Below, piece after piece: positions 47,155 through 57,935 of a stretch of DNA of 64,000 bases. Source of the DNA: Microcebus murinus (Eukaryota > Chordata > Mammalia > Primates > Cheirogaleidae). The notes below the pieces were generated by a model. The model was not told the origin of the DNA. It saw nothing but the letters and a program-made list of their open reading frames with translations, and did not search any database. The number at the start of each line of letters is the position of its first letter. The stretch's first letter is position 1. Where the stretch lies: assembly GCF_040939455.1 (NCBI RefSeq), contig NC_134106.1, positions 40,012,001-40,076,000 of the forward strand. The letters are read 5' to 3'. A program made the position numbers and the translations under genes.

Positions 47155-47310
47155 CTGGGGCCCAGGGAGCTTCTAGTCCAATCCTCATTTTACAGATGAG
47201 AAACTGCAAGGAAAAGAGGTAAACTGGCTTGCCTAAGACCTGACAGGTAGTAGCAGAGGGGGACAAAAATCATGTGTTCTGATTCTGAGTCCAGTAGTCT
47301 TCTAGATCAC
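47155..47310 (+). repeat. MIR SINE
   Basis: 'ctcattttacagatgagaaa', 'gaggtaaactggcttgccta', 'gacctgacaggtagtagcag' and 'gtcttctagatcacca' form the sense MIR core and tail. Confidence 0.8.
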
Positions 47311-47394
47311 CACTCTCTTTCTCATAAGGAAACCAAGATGTGTTTCTCTTTTGTGGCAAAGACTGGCCAGCCATGCGCTAAACCCATTTCCTTT

Positions 47395-47755
47395 TGTTCA
47401 AGCTGGTCTATGTTTCCCAGTTTACTTGCAATTAGGTGTGGCCATGTGACTAAGTTCTAGCCAGTAGAATGTACACGGAAGTATAAAAGCCCACTCTCAG
47501 GCCTGGCCCGTAAAAACTTCTCTGCATAAGCTTCAACCTCTTCTCTCATTTGCTAATGAGATATTGATGGCCAGAGCAACCTTGGAAGCATTGTATTGAA
47601 GATGGCAGAAATTTCCTTATCCTGGAACCTTGAATGACTTCATGGGGAAGGCACTCCTACCCCATTTTCTCACTGCTGATTATAAATTCTATTGTGTTAA
47701 GCCACTGATATTTGTGGGTTTATTTGTTAAAGCAGGCAATATTATCTTAACTAAT
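47395..47755 (+). mobile_element. Old LTR-like repeat, copy 1
   Basis: 'ggccatgtgactaagttcta', 'gccagtagaatgtacacgga', 'ttgaatgacttcatggggaa', 'tattgtgttaagccactgat' and 'gtgggtttatttgttaaagc' form a typical order for an ancient mammalian LTR-class repeat. A second copy lies at 50215-50590. The family name is not assigned. Confidence 0.6.
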
Positions 47756-48594
47756 TAAATCTTATTACCTTAAATCTAGAGAGACGGACTTCAGTAAGAC
47801 CACCTGTAGAGGTTAATATGTGCTACCTGTAGTGAGTGGGCACCTTGGACTAGGGGGTTTGACTCTTCTCTTAGACATCTAGAGGACAAGACTCTTTGGC
47901 CTACATTCCCAGAATTTGTAAGGGAAAAAGTGATGTGGACCAGACACTGACCAGGCAGGAGAGAAAACCTGCCTGGAGCTATTTTGACTCCTATTCATGT
48001 AGACTGTGAGGCAAGGAGACCCTGATAACCGAGCAAGCCTCTGGGTGGTGGGGACAGAAAACTTGAGGTGAAGGAAAAAGCAATAGGAGAGAAACCAATG
48101 GCAGTGCAGTGCCCCATCATTGGAGTTGCAAGTTAGGGAATCCCATCTAGGAAGCCTCTGAAGAACCCTGAAATCATTAACAAAGAAAGAATCAGGTATA
48201 AACATTAGACCATGAGTAAGATGCCAAGACCTTATCAGTCAACTAAGAGCTTTCTGAGTCCCTTTCTCCTCTCTTCCCAATATTCCAACTCTAGAGAGGT
48301 AAAAGGGAGATGAAGCCAACAATATGCTCTTTTCTAAGTCAGGAAGTCTGCCTACCATGGGTTTCTAACTGGTAAAGAAATGGAAAGGAGTCTTAAACAT
48401 AAATGAAGATAGAAGTGTGGATTAATATATTAGAGTGGAAATTCTATTTTCCCAATTGAGTCTGTGTTTTACCACTTAAAGTGCCCAAATTACATCAGAG
48501 GGCCTGACAATTTCTAATCCAGTGGCCGGGGAAAAACTTCCCAGATGATAAATTTTCAGAGGCAGTGGGAAATAAAGCATAAAAGCGAGTCATT
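47756..48594. other. No recognisable feature
   Basis: Non-coding. The 108-codon minus-strand frame (47879-48205) shows no domain. Confidence 0.5.
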
Positions 48595-49075
48595 CATCAA
48601 ATGGCACTTGTTCAAGGTGACACTAGCAGTTCCAAGCAGTATGATAAGCTCTTGAATGGGAGAATGGGCTGGGTGCTAAGGAAACACATAGGAGGGGTAC
48701 TGAACCCAAACCTACTGGAAATGACGTCAAAGGTGGAAGCAGACTAGAGGTGGAGAAGGAGTTTTCCTGGCAGATAGAACAGTGAGCAAAGGGGACCTTT
48801 AAGGAAGTGAAAAAAAAAAAAATACAGGATGACTAGAATGCAAGAAGCAAGGTGTGGTACAGAATGGTGCAGGGGCCGGGTGGTGGTAAACATGTTGAGA
48901 AGTTCAGATAAACCTGAGGGACTTTGGGAACTCTTGAAAGGATTTCAAACAAGGGAGTGACATGATCAGATTTGAATTTTAGAAAAATCACTCTGGATGC
49001 CATAAAGAATGTATTGGAGCAGGTAGGAATGAAAGCTGGGAGACAGATTAAGAGGCTACACAGGTGTGTGATTTT
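48595..49075 (+). repeat. Old mammalian interspersed repeat, same family as 43960 and 46385
   Basis: 'gggagtgacatgatcagatt' (48954-48973) and 'aaaaatcactctggatgcca' are the most recognisable blocks of this family, followed by 'gagacagattaagaggctac'. Confidence 0.65.
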
Positions 49076-49327
49076 TGCCACGAGTGCTCAGCTGCTAGGT
49101 GTAAGATGTTTAGATTTATGTGGGCTCAATCATGGATTGGCCCAGGAGGTGTATTGGAAGGATAAAAGACACGGGATATTTTCAACCCTTATTGCTCTGT
49201 CTGCTGGAACTTCAGCTCTCTGGCCACAAATTCCTTTATATCAGGGGCTAGCAAAGTATCTAAGCTTGAGAACTCTTATATAACAGAAACCTCCTTGCCC
49301 CTGAAGGCATCTCTTAGGTGGACACTG
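49076..49327. other. No recognisable feature
   Basis: Short non-coding gap ending at a T run. Confidence 0.5.
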
Positions 49328-49660
49328 TTTTTTTTTTTTTTTTTTCTTTTTTATTTCAGCATATTGTTTTGTGCCACATTCCATGCACCTCAGGGCAAGA
49401 CATGAATTAGTATCTGTCTTGCTTCTAGGTCATTAATTCCTTTCTCCGTTGCAAAAATGTTGTGATTGGGGTTTAGCCACCAGCAAGTGGGTTGTAAGCA
49501 AAGGCCCACTTGGAATTGGTTATTGGGCCAAGTTGAAGCAAAAAGAAACAAAACTTCTTCCCCTTCTTTATTAATAGGATGGTAAGTGCAGCTCATGCTG
49601 TTAGTGATAAAAGAACTGCTCAAGTTATCAACACTGTTCTCTTGGGACTGCATGCTATTT
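49328..49660 (-). other. Possible retrocopy or unassigned retroelement, minus strand
   Basis: On the minus strand the segment ends in AATAAA and an A run (plus-strand T run 49328-49345, with an interrupting C), and an 87-codon frame (49390-49653) precedes it. I recognise no protein. Target-site duplications were not found, so an unassigned retroelement tail or chance remain likely. Confidence 0.25.
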
Positions 49661-50214
49661 GATGATGAAGGTCTGGGGGAATGGGTAAGATAGTTGTAGT
49701 CACAGACTCATGCAAGGGGATGACAAGTGTTGAGTCTGGGGGCAAGAGACTTTCTTCTGACAGCTCTTCTGAAACGCTCATATTTCACAATTCTTACTAC
49801 AAAGCATGGAATGAAATTTGAAGCTTTTATGTGATCATGATGAAGCAATCTTTTATTGTTTATTAACTCTATAGTGTTAGAAGTGACGAAAATGAAATAC
49901 AAAGATAGCTTTTATACTTGATAGATTATAGTATCATTTGGATTTACATCTTTAGCAGAGCTCTGGCTAGTTAGACCATTATTTGGGAAGGAATGGAATC
50001 TAGACAAGTAAGATGAGGACCTCTGAGATGATCCTGGGCATTTGGAGATTCTAGATCTCTAAACTGCTCTAGGACACACCCCACCACCCTTCCCTTAGGG
50101 GAGAAAACTGTCAATACTCCCTTATTCCCAGTGGCAGAGACCACTGGTTGTCACCTAATACTCTTTATCCCTTTCTCCTAGAGAGATAGAACTCACGATT
50201 TTTTGAGGGCCCAC
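49661..50214. other. No recognisable feature
   Basis: Non-coding, with short frames only. Confidence 0.5.
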
Positions 50215-50590
50215 GGCAGCCAGGATAAAGATCCTGTTTTCCAGCCCCCTCACAGCTCAGGGGAACCATGTAACTAAATTCTGGCAAATGGGATGTGAGT
50301 AACTGGTGCAACTTCCAGGAAGGGATTTTCTCTTCTCTTACTCTTCTTTTTTTTGCTGGCTAGGATTCAGATATGACAGCTTGGACCAAATCAATCTATT
50401 GGGTCATCAGGAGCTTATTGTACATGATGGAGCAATGAGATAACAGAAGCTGGGTCCCTGGCAGTCCCATGGAATGGTATACCAACCCTGGGCCACCCAC
50501 CAGAACTTTTACATGAGAGAAATATACTCCTATTTTGCTTAAGCCATTGTTATTTGAGGGTTTTGTTACTCTCAGCTACCTAATTCTTAT
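50215..50590 (+). mobile_element. Old LTR-like repeat, copy 2
   Basis: 'ggaaccatgtaactaaattc', 'ggcaaatgggatgtgagtaa', 'aacttccaggaagggatttt', 'ttttacatgagagaaatata' and 'cttaagccattgttatttga' follow the same order as the copy at 47395-47755. Confidence 0.6.
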
Positions 50591-51884
50591 CCTTCATTGT
50601 TATTCACTCTGTGAGGCGGGGAGGAATCTGATGATTTTATTACGTAATCTACTTTACGAATTTTGGTTCCTGTTCCTGTGAATCTGGCTTCTGTTGGTGT
50701 ATAGAGCTTGGTACCCAAAGGTGAGACTCTTTCATGAGGGACAGGAGTAGGTCCACTGAATCAGAAGTTGAGACCGCCACCTGGTTGTGTTAGGCTCCTC
50801 ACACCGTTTGCAAACAGGAAAAGGTGGTTATGGAGTTGACTGGGTAATTCACTTTGATTATCAAGGAGAAGACTGGTGGCTACTACATTAAAAAAATGGG
50901 TGCAATCTAAGGAAATCTTTATTGTCCATGACAAGCAGTCAAGGTTAATGTGTAACTGCTGTATCCCTCTATAGGAAAAACCATCAAGGGTTCAGACCCC
51001 TTACAAGAGTCACTCCTCTTACCATGACAGAACCTCAGCTGGTTCTCTTAGAAGTTCTGGTCAAAGGCCAGAGGAACATAGAGTGGATGTTAGAGGTGAT
51101 AGGAAGCTATAACACCCACTGTTTTATGGCCAGCTGGAGAAATGAAGTTCCAGTCTCTACTTGCATCTTCTTGCTTACTGTATAACATTTTAAAAAACAG
51201 GTGTTTTTTTTTTTTTGTTTTATTCTTTCTTCTTAGGTTACTTGGGATTGTTTACCATTTGTTTACATTTAATCCATAATTGCAGACCATATAGATACGA
51301 TCATGATGGAATTAGGAGTTCTAGACCTAGAGGACACTGCATCTATATGTGTGTGTCCTGGGCAGCTACCATGCAGTGGACCATGGTAGTCACTTATTTT
51401 TAATCTGCTTATTATACTTTCCCTGCCTCCTTCCTATCCCTTTTTCTGGTAACAGATGCTGAATTCTTGACACTGTTCTAGGCTGGGCCTCCAAATAGTA
51501 TCCCACGCCCTGGTTCCAGGGATAAGTTAGGCCAATTGCATTCTTTCTTCTGGAACTTCTAAACTTGAGCCAAGCCATGGGGGAATGGAAGCCTGTTAGA
51601 ACTGAATCACCCCAAGAGATGCCTTTTAATGAAGGTCTACAAGTTTTTGCTCTTGGGATTTCCAACACTTCTTTGGTTTGTGTCTTCCCTAGGCCTAACA
51701 GTTCAGTCCTTCTTACAACTTTGTAAATGATCTCACGCTCCTTCCATTTTTTATTTATGCTAGCCAAAGTAATTTTCTGTTGCTTACCACCAAGAACATT
51801 AACACAGGATCCATAAATTCCAAAGTAAACATGGCCTTCTCACCTCTCAGATACTCCCATTTTATAGATAAGAGAAGGCAAGTG
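50591..51884. other. No recognisable feature
   Basis: Non-coding. A T run lies at 51204-51217. The 125-codon minus-strand frame at 51390-51767 shows no domain. Confidence 0.5.
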
Positions 51885-52077
51885 ATACTGCCACCCTGTG
51901 GCCTGAAGGCCACATGTGGTGTCCTTAATTGCAGCCTTTTGACTGAATCCAAATTTTGCAGAACAAATCCTTTTATTAGAAGGGGTGCAGCAGAGAAAGA
52001 TGAAGCTTTTCTTGCCCCTTTGGAGCTTAAAAAAGCACAAGCTTGAAATCAGAAGGCCGAAGGTTCCCCACCCATAG
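51885..52077. mobile_element. Non-autonomous deletion derivative of the hAT at 6573-8856
   Basis: It shares subterminal text with the larger element: 'gaaggccacatgtgg', 'cagccttttgactgaatcca', 'aaattttgcagaacaaatcc' and the right end 'aaggttccccaccca'. The coding interior is gone. The left terminal bases are decayed, and I could not see clean target duplications. Confidence 0.8.
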
Positions 52078-53485
52078 AGGTCATTTGATTCTTTGTTTAG
52101 TACTCTTTGAACTAGTTTTTATTATGCTCAAACTGCTTCCTCTAATAAAAACACAAATGTTTTGCCTTTTCTTTCAAAGCAAAGTAAATGTCAAGATGAT
52201 GGTACAGGCTGTGAAACAAGGGAAAATGCGAATCATCTCTCTCCATGTTGGGCTTGGAAGCAAAAGAGCAAAAATTTTAAAAAAAACCAGAAAAACCAAA
52301 ATATAAACAACAAAACCTGCAAATGTTGATTAAAGACAGAACAAACTGTTTACAATGTAAGACAGAGGAATTCCTGAAAATTAAGTTGACAAGCATATAG
52401 AGCAATATAATTTTTCTTAATTAAACTGACAAAGATCCCTAGTTCCACATAAATGAATGAAAAGCAACAAATCTACGGTGCTAAAAAAAAAAAGGACATT
52501 AAGAGTTGCTAAAAGGAAAATGCAGTGAAATAATCCATGCTTTGCTGACTTGATTTCCTTGGGGTAGGTGGTTGGTTGGAGTGGGGAGAGGAAGTGGGGA
52601 GACAGAGAATGAGTAGGCTCTACAGGTTAATTTCTGGTGTCATCCTTAACAGGAGGTACATGAGGCAGGCACAGTGGCTACCCTTTTCCACTGTTTGAAT
52701 AAAAGAAACATCAAATTAAAATAATTAAAAGAGGTATCAAAAGAACAAAGAAGAGTTGACCCAAAAGAAAAACCTTCTCTGAGATGAGAGAGTGGGCTTT
52801 GAAGGGGTGTGGCATTGTTTCTGCCCCTGTCCTCCGAGCCCACTCTGGGTGGGGGATCCTGTGTGTGCATAAGCTCTGTTTCTTTCTCCACCCACTGCCT
52901 TCTGCCTCCTGCAGTAGCTTGATTCTTGGAAATCCTCCTGATGGATTGTCATCAGAGATCTATTGATACATTGCACAAATTCAAAACATTTAAAAAATGC
53001 ATTTTATTATGTATAAGAAATGGCTTATTTTTTAGTAAACAGATGCAAAATACATATGCCTCCTGCACTCACATAAGTCCTTGCCAATCAATATTGCCTC
53101 TGATTCTCAATGAGCTTGGTATGGCATCAGAATCCTTCTCAACACAGCCTCTAGATAGCCATATCAGCCAGTCAGAGCTGGCCTATGTGTAAAATCTGAA
53201 TGCCGTCTCTGGACAAATTAGGAGGGTAGGCTATAGAGGCAGATGGATGAGAATTTACCTGCTGTGTAGCCTTGGGCAATTAATCGAACTGCTCTTGAAA
53301 CTACCCTTTATTAATTGTATAAAGGCACTGTTGTGGGAACTGTGGTAAAGGAGATATATATATATGTAAAACCAGCCCTTGTTCCCTAGCTTCCTTCCTG
53401 TAATTGCTTACTACTCAGGTGTCATATAACTAATGGTCATAAAGATTCTTAGCTTTATTCATTGCTCTCATAGGTAACACCACCC
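52078..53485. other. No recognisable feature
   Basis: Non-coding. At 53235-53335 'gctgtgtagccttgggcaat' is a possible antisense MIR scrap. The 88-codon and 81-codon frames show no domain. Confidence 0.45.
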
Positions 53486-53880
53486 TGTGAAACCTAAGGC
53501 TAGTTTTTGAGATATCTTCCAGGCCCTACATTCCAGTGGAAGGCTGACCCACCCATACCAGTGGCCCATACCAAGGAACTGACTCAACTGGTCTTGCAAC
53601 CCCCCCACCCAAGAATGGGCTCAGCAGAGAAGACAATTTGGACACCTCTGTGGTTCCACCCTGAACCCAGCCAATTAGCAGACCCAATTTTGCCTGCCGA
53701 ACTATATCTTTAAAAACACTTTCTCCCAAATTCTCAGGGAGACAGATTTGAGAACTTTCTCTTGTCTCCTCAGCGTGGCGCCTGCAACAGTAAACTCTTT
53801 CTCTGCTATAACCTCTGCTGTCTCAGTGTATTGGCTTCCTCTTGAGCAGCAGGCAATGAGCCTGGTAAGACTGTAATACT
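53486..53880 (+). mobile_element. Solo ERV1-like LTR with promoter elements
   Basis: Reads as a gammaretrovirus-like LTR. Two CCAAT boxes (53671-53675, 53684-53688) precede a TATA-like TTTAAAAAC (about 53709-53717). An AGTAAA polyadenylation-like signal lies at 53789-53794. The end block has 'ctgctgtctcagtgtattgg' followed by 'cttcctcttgagcagcaggc'. The 5' start TGTGAAACC is my choice and the 3' edge is approximate. No retroviral genes follow. Confidence 0.7.
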
Positions 53881-54440
53881 CTGAGCTTCACTGGTAAAAA
53901 TGGGGCACACATTGTGATACTAAGTTGTACCCTGGATTTGTTTTAATCAGGTATGGTAAGACACACAGATATGGAAATGATCATCATGAAGGGAGACTTT
54001 GGCATTCAATAGATCCTAGAAGTAGGAGGTATGGCACACCATGCAGGGCCATTTGGGGACGCACCAGTGTGCCTCAGGAGGCAGAGGGAGGGGAAAGCAT
54101 AGAGTAGGCAAGTTCATTGGAACGGGTTGATCAGGTTTGGTATCAGCTAGTTTGAATCATTTTAGTGGGCTTCCGGGGGTGGAGTCTGCCCCTAGTTGTG
54201 TGATGCCTGGCCCCGGGATGATTAGGGCAGAGGAATATTGCCTCCTGGAGTATAAAAGCCAGATAGAGGAGCTAGTTGGGAGCATGGGCTCAGGATTGGT
54301 TGATTTGCATTTCAAAGGCATGCTCCCAGCTGGGCCCTTTACTAGCTCTAGAAATTAACTAGCCATGGGAGGAGCTATCTCTCAGGATTAGCAAGGTCCC
54401 GAAATGTCAAACCATCATAAAATACAACAAATTGAAAAAA
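53881..54440 (+). other. Probable second LTR-like or ERV-derived segment with a TATA box
   Basis: A strong TATAAAAG lies at 54251-54258 in text such as 'gatgcctggccccgggatga', 'gggcagaggaatattgcctc' and 'gattggttgatttgcatttc', the last with an inverted CCAAT and an octamer-like ATTTGCAT. It reads as a repeat, but I cannot name the family. It could be LTR sequence or the edge of an old provirus next to the LTR. Confidence 0.4.
54251..54258 (+). promoter_or_regulatory. TATA box
   Basis: A perfect TATAAAAG. It belongs to the LTR-like segment around it, and no downstream gene is evident. Confidence 0.4.
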
Positions 54441-55964
54441 CATGATTAATATAGTTGTCTTAAAGTTTAAGGAAATATATGTGCAGCTGGATCGTATTTT
54501 GAGCTATTAATTGATGTGTTTTCCTGCCTATATTTCTCCTTCCACCTCCCTGCCTCCCACCTATTGAAGCACAATGCGGAGCCCAAGAGGAACTGAGTGG
54601 TGGAAAAAGAAGTCAAAGTAGCCTGCAGAGATTTTCCAGCTTTCATTTTTAAAAGCCTAAGCCTATCAGAGAATGTAGAGGTTTTCCAGAGGAGACAGAA
54701 GAAAGAATTGTGGAAGAAACAGAGTGGTTAGAAAAAGCAAGAGGAAGGGAGAGGCTTTACTCAGACTGAAAAAAGTTCCCCCAGATTCTGGGGAAGACAT
54801 GAGAGGTTCTGCATGTCTCTGAGCAGCAGGGACCCAGGGAGGAATGGCTGCAGGCACATGTGGCTTTAGGTGGGGTTCCCTGCATTGGCTCTGTTGGGTA
54901 CGCCTCTGAAGATAGAGTCAGCCACTCTGGGCATGGAAGGCCACTGGCTGGGACAGTGGGTGTGCCTGAGGGAGCCTGTGTGCACATGTGGCCCAGGCTG
55001 GAGGGCCCCAGTCCCTTGGTACTGTGCATGGCCTCTTGGAGTGGCAAAACCCAAAAGATGACTGACGTGAAGTGCCCTGCCAGCTTGGTAGGACGGGAGC
55101 TCAAAATAAAAATTAATTTATATAAAATAAAAAGGTGCAATATTTCTTGCACCCTTGAGTCTGGATGGAGATTCATACCCGCTACTTCTGTAAAGTACCT
55201 AGAACAGTGCCAGGCACACAGCGAATACCTCCAACCACAGATACTGTTATTAGGAGAGTTACTTAAACGTTTTTGTGAAAAAATCCCTTGCAATGTGCAT
55301 TAACTGTCCCAGTAAAACTAGATGTTTCTCTTCATGCTCACTATTATCCACCCCCAACCCCAGACCATTTATCTCCCCTTCTCTGCTGTATTCTGTGTCC
55401 CAGGAGGCTAACTTTTATGGACTGCCGACCCAGGCTACTTTGTTGGTGGGCTTCTGGTTGGGGCTGACCAGGCGAGTCACCAGCAGGAACTGGGAATGTA
55501 TGAGAGACAGAACTGGGGGTTTCCTCACTGCTAGGCACCAAGGGTCTGGCTGCAACCCTGGGTGACCTCAGCTCCTGCTGGGTGGGTCCCCTTCGCCAGG
55601 CTACGATCACAGTTTTCTCCCTTGCCCCTTCAGGCCTCAGAGTGGGAATGGCGTCCTCCTGTGGTTCATTCTGGAAGCTCAACTCTCTTTGTTGGTTCCC
55701 TAGCCTTGCCCATTCCTCTTATAACCTCTGAGTAGAATTGTTTTTTGCTAGGACCTTGACCAATAACATAAGCAAGATTATTTTTTCGGTTGTTTTCCAA
55801 GCAGCAGGGATGGTTATAGTGATCTGGTCACTTTGTCCAACTCAGATTCCATTAAGATCGTCTCATTATCAGGAGCACGAGGTCTGATTGGAACTGCAGG
55901 TCAGTCTGTGGCTGGCACTGTGGGGCAGTGTTTGGTTCAACACAGGAAGATCTACAGCCAGGGC
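54441..55964. other. Unassigned; GC-rich patch followed by AATAAA cluster
   Basis: About 54840-55090 is G/C-rich with overlapping frames of 147 and 178 codons on opposite strands, neither with a known domain. Two AATAAA hexamers follow within 40 bp near 55103-55135. A short antisense MIR scrap ('acctagaacagtgccaggca') lies at 55197-55216. Confidence 0.45.
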
Positions 55965-56190
55965 CTTAAAAGACATTAGCATCAGCCTGACCTGGGTTCA
56001 AATTTCATTTTTACCTGTGATTTACTTGTACTTAGACAATTAAGTAACCTCTCTAAGTATTCATTTCTTCATCTGTAACATGTGCTTCATACTAGTATTC
56101 ACCTACTAGGCTATGGCGAGGATAAGTAAGACGATGATGAAAAGTGCTGGGCACATACGCGTTAGCTTCGAGTATGTGAATATGGTTGGG
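55965..56190 (-). repeat. MIR SINE, antisense
   Basis: 'cctgacctgggttcaaattt', 'taagtaacctctctaagtat', 'cttcatctgtaacatgtgc' and 'aaaagtgctgggcacatacg' give the antisense MIR order over almost the whole element. Confidence 0.85.
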
Positions 56191-56784
56191 GGCGTTGCTC
56201 TTTGGCATCAGCAATTGGTTTCCATAAAGGCAAACTCTTGTCTTAGCTCCCTTAGCATCTTGCTCTAAGCTAAAAAGGTGCAGGTTCTGTCTTCCTGGGA
56301 ATGCCTACTGTAGGGTGGAACTAAGGTTCAAAGCCCTTGCCTTATCTGCTCAGGACAGAAACTTCCAGAAACAGAAACAGAATGTGTTGGGTCCTTGGTA
56401 GTCACTTCCTAGATGTGACTCTTGAGGCAAAATGAAAGCCCCCCCCCCAGGCTTGATGGTATCCCTGAATCTCTGATACCTCAAAAGCCCTTTTATAGAT
56501 TGTACAGTGAGAACCCAGGCCCAGATGACCCATGGTGGAAGAAACAACCCAGCTTCTAATTCTCACTATTATGCAAATGTCCTACAAGCAAGCCCTTCCT
56601 GAAGACAGGCTGTGGTGAAGTCCTGGAAGAGAAGTTTGGGGAACTAGGGGTGGGGGATCCTGGAGTGGATAGACTACTTCTCTAGGAATTGTTTTCTGGG
56701 AGTAAAATCCCGAAGAAAGCCAGCTTGCAGTTCATTTTGGTTAATGTTGCTCTGGCAAAGTCTTTACTATGCAGGATAGGAGTC
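56191..56784. other. No recognisable feature
   Basis: Non-coding. A run of nine C lies at about 56440-56448. Confidence 0.5.
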
Positions 56785-56880
56785 TAGGTAGTGATTTAAC
56801 CCTGGTTGCACCTGGGAATCATCTGGGGAGCTTAAAAATTCTGATTCCTGGGTTCGCCCAATTCTTAGAGGGCAGAATAG
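56785..56880 (+). mobile_element. MER20/MER5-like hAT-Charlie fragment
   Basis: 'aaccctggttgcacctggga' followed by 'atcatctggggagcttaaaa' and 'attctgattcctgggttc' is the left part of a hAT-Charlie MITE of the MER20/MER5 type. The right half is not seen. Confidence 0.65.
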
Positions 56881-57799
56881 TATACAGAATTCCTTATATT
56901 ATTAAGGAATTATATATTATTAAGGACCGTTTACATACAAATACCTGTTTGCATTTCAAGTTCATGTCTCTATTTTCTTCACAGGAGGAAGCAAGTCTTA
57001 CTCATTCTAGCCAAGATCAGATGTTAGGCAGATACTAAGAGGAACAACTCATGCATTCGTTGGTTCTTGCCTGTAACATGTCAGGCTCCTCTTACAACTT
57101 TGGGACAAGTAAATGAGTAGGGGAGAATGGGGAGGAGGACACCCTTTGTCATCTGCTGGTCGTTAGTTGTTCCATCACCCTCCCTGCTTGGTGGGATGGA
57201 TTTCCAAGCACAGAGGACATTCGAGCTGGTGAGTCTGTGTTGGCACTCCTGCCTCTTGGCTACTCCTTGATTTTGACTTGGTTTCTGGGCTAGTTGCTGG
57301 AAATCTTCTCCTTCCTCTCCTCCCGCCTCTTCTCTTCTCCCCTTCTAATTCCCTCCTTGGATTTACCAGCCCACAAGGCAGTCCCCGGTACTCAGCAGTG
57401 ATTGAATGTGGTCATGAGTGGGTGAGTGCATACCTGGGACTCTCAGGGGACTCTGCTCCAGCGAGTCACTGCCCCGTTGTGCAGGCCTTATCATCCCAGC
57501 ATATAGATCCTCAGCAGGAGCTCTGCCCCCAGCAGGAGCTTTCTTAATTGGGGTCCTTGTTACCTGCTTCTTTCTCTACTCTGCTTAACATCCTCTGCCA
57601 CCTGCTGCCACAACCTGCGACTGTGACCAGCCTGTCATGACCTGCCAGGTGGAGGCCCTCAGTCCCACTGAAAGATGTCAAACTGACCATCCAGTGGGCC
57701 TTCGCTGAGGCAGAGAGAATGTTTTCATTTTAAATGACAAATAGGAGGTGAAACCAAGCTTGGCAACCAAGCTGGGATTTTCAGCTAAGTGGATGGAAG
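56881..57799. other. No recognisable feature
   Basis: Non-coding. A small direct repeat of CAGCAGGAGCTCTGCC type lies near 57510-57540. Confidence 0.5.
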
Positions 57800-57935
57800 A
57801 CCTTTTTGGCTCTAGGTGCTACTTAGCTCATATGACCTTGGGCAACTGGCCACCATCTCTGGGCCTCAGTTTCTCATTCAGTACATTTAAGGGAATGAAA
57901 TACATGATTTCTAAGGTCTCTTCTAAGATTTTCTC
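57800..57935 (-). repeat. MIR3-like SINE, antisense
   Basis: 'atgaccttgggcaactggcc', 'ctgggcctcagtttctcatt' and the MIR3-type 'atgatttctaaggtctcttc' form the antisense order. A 146-codon frame across it is a by-product. Confidence 0.7.

Noticed and set aside
54757..55303. Overlapping 178- and 147-codon frames on opposite strands
   Set aside because: Both frames are open over the same GC-rich DNA, neither has a known domain, and they run into a MIR scrap. They are not supported as genes.
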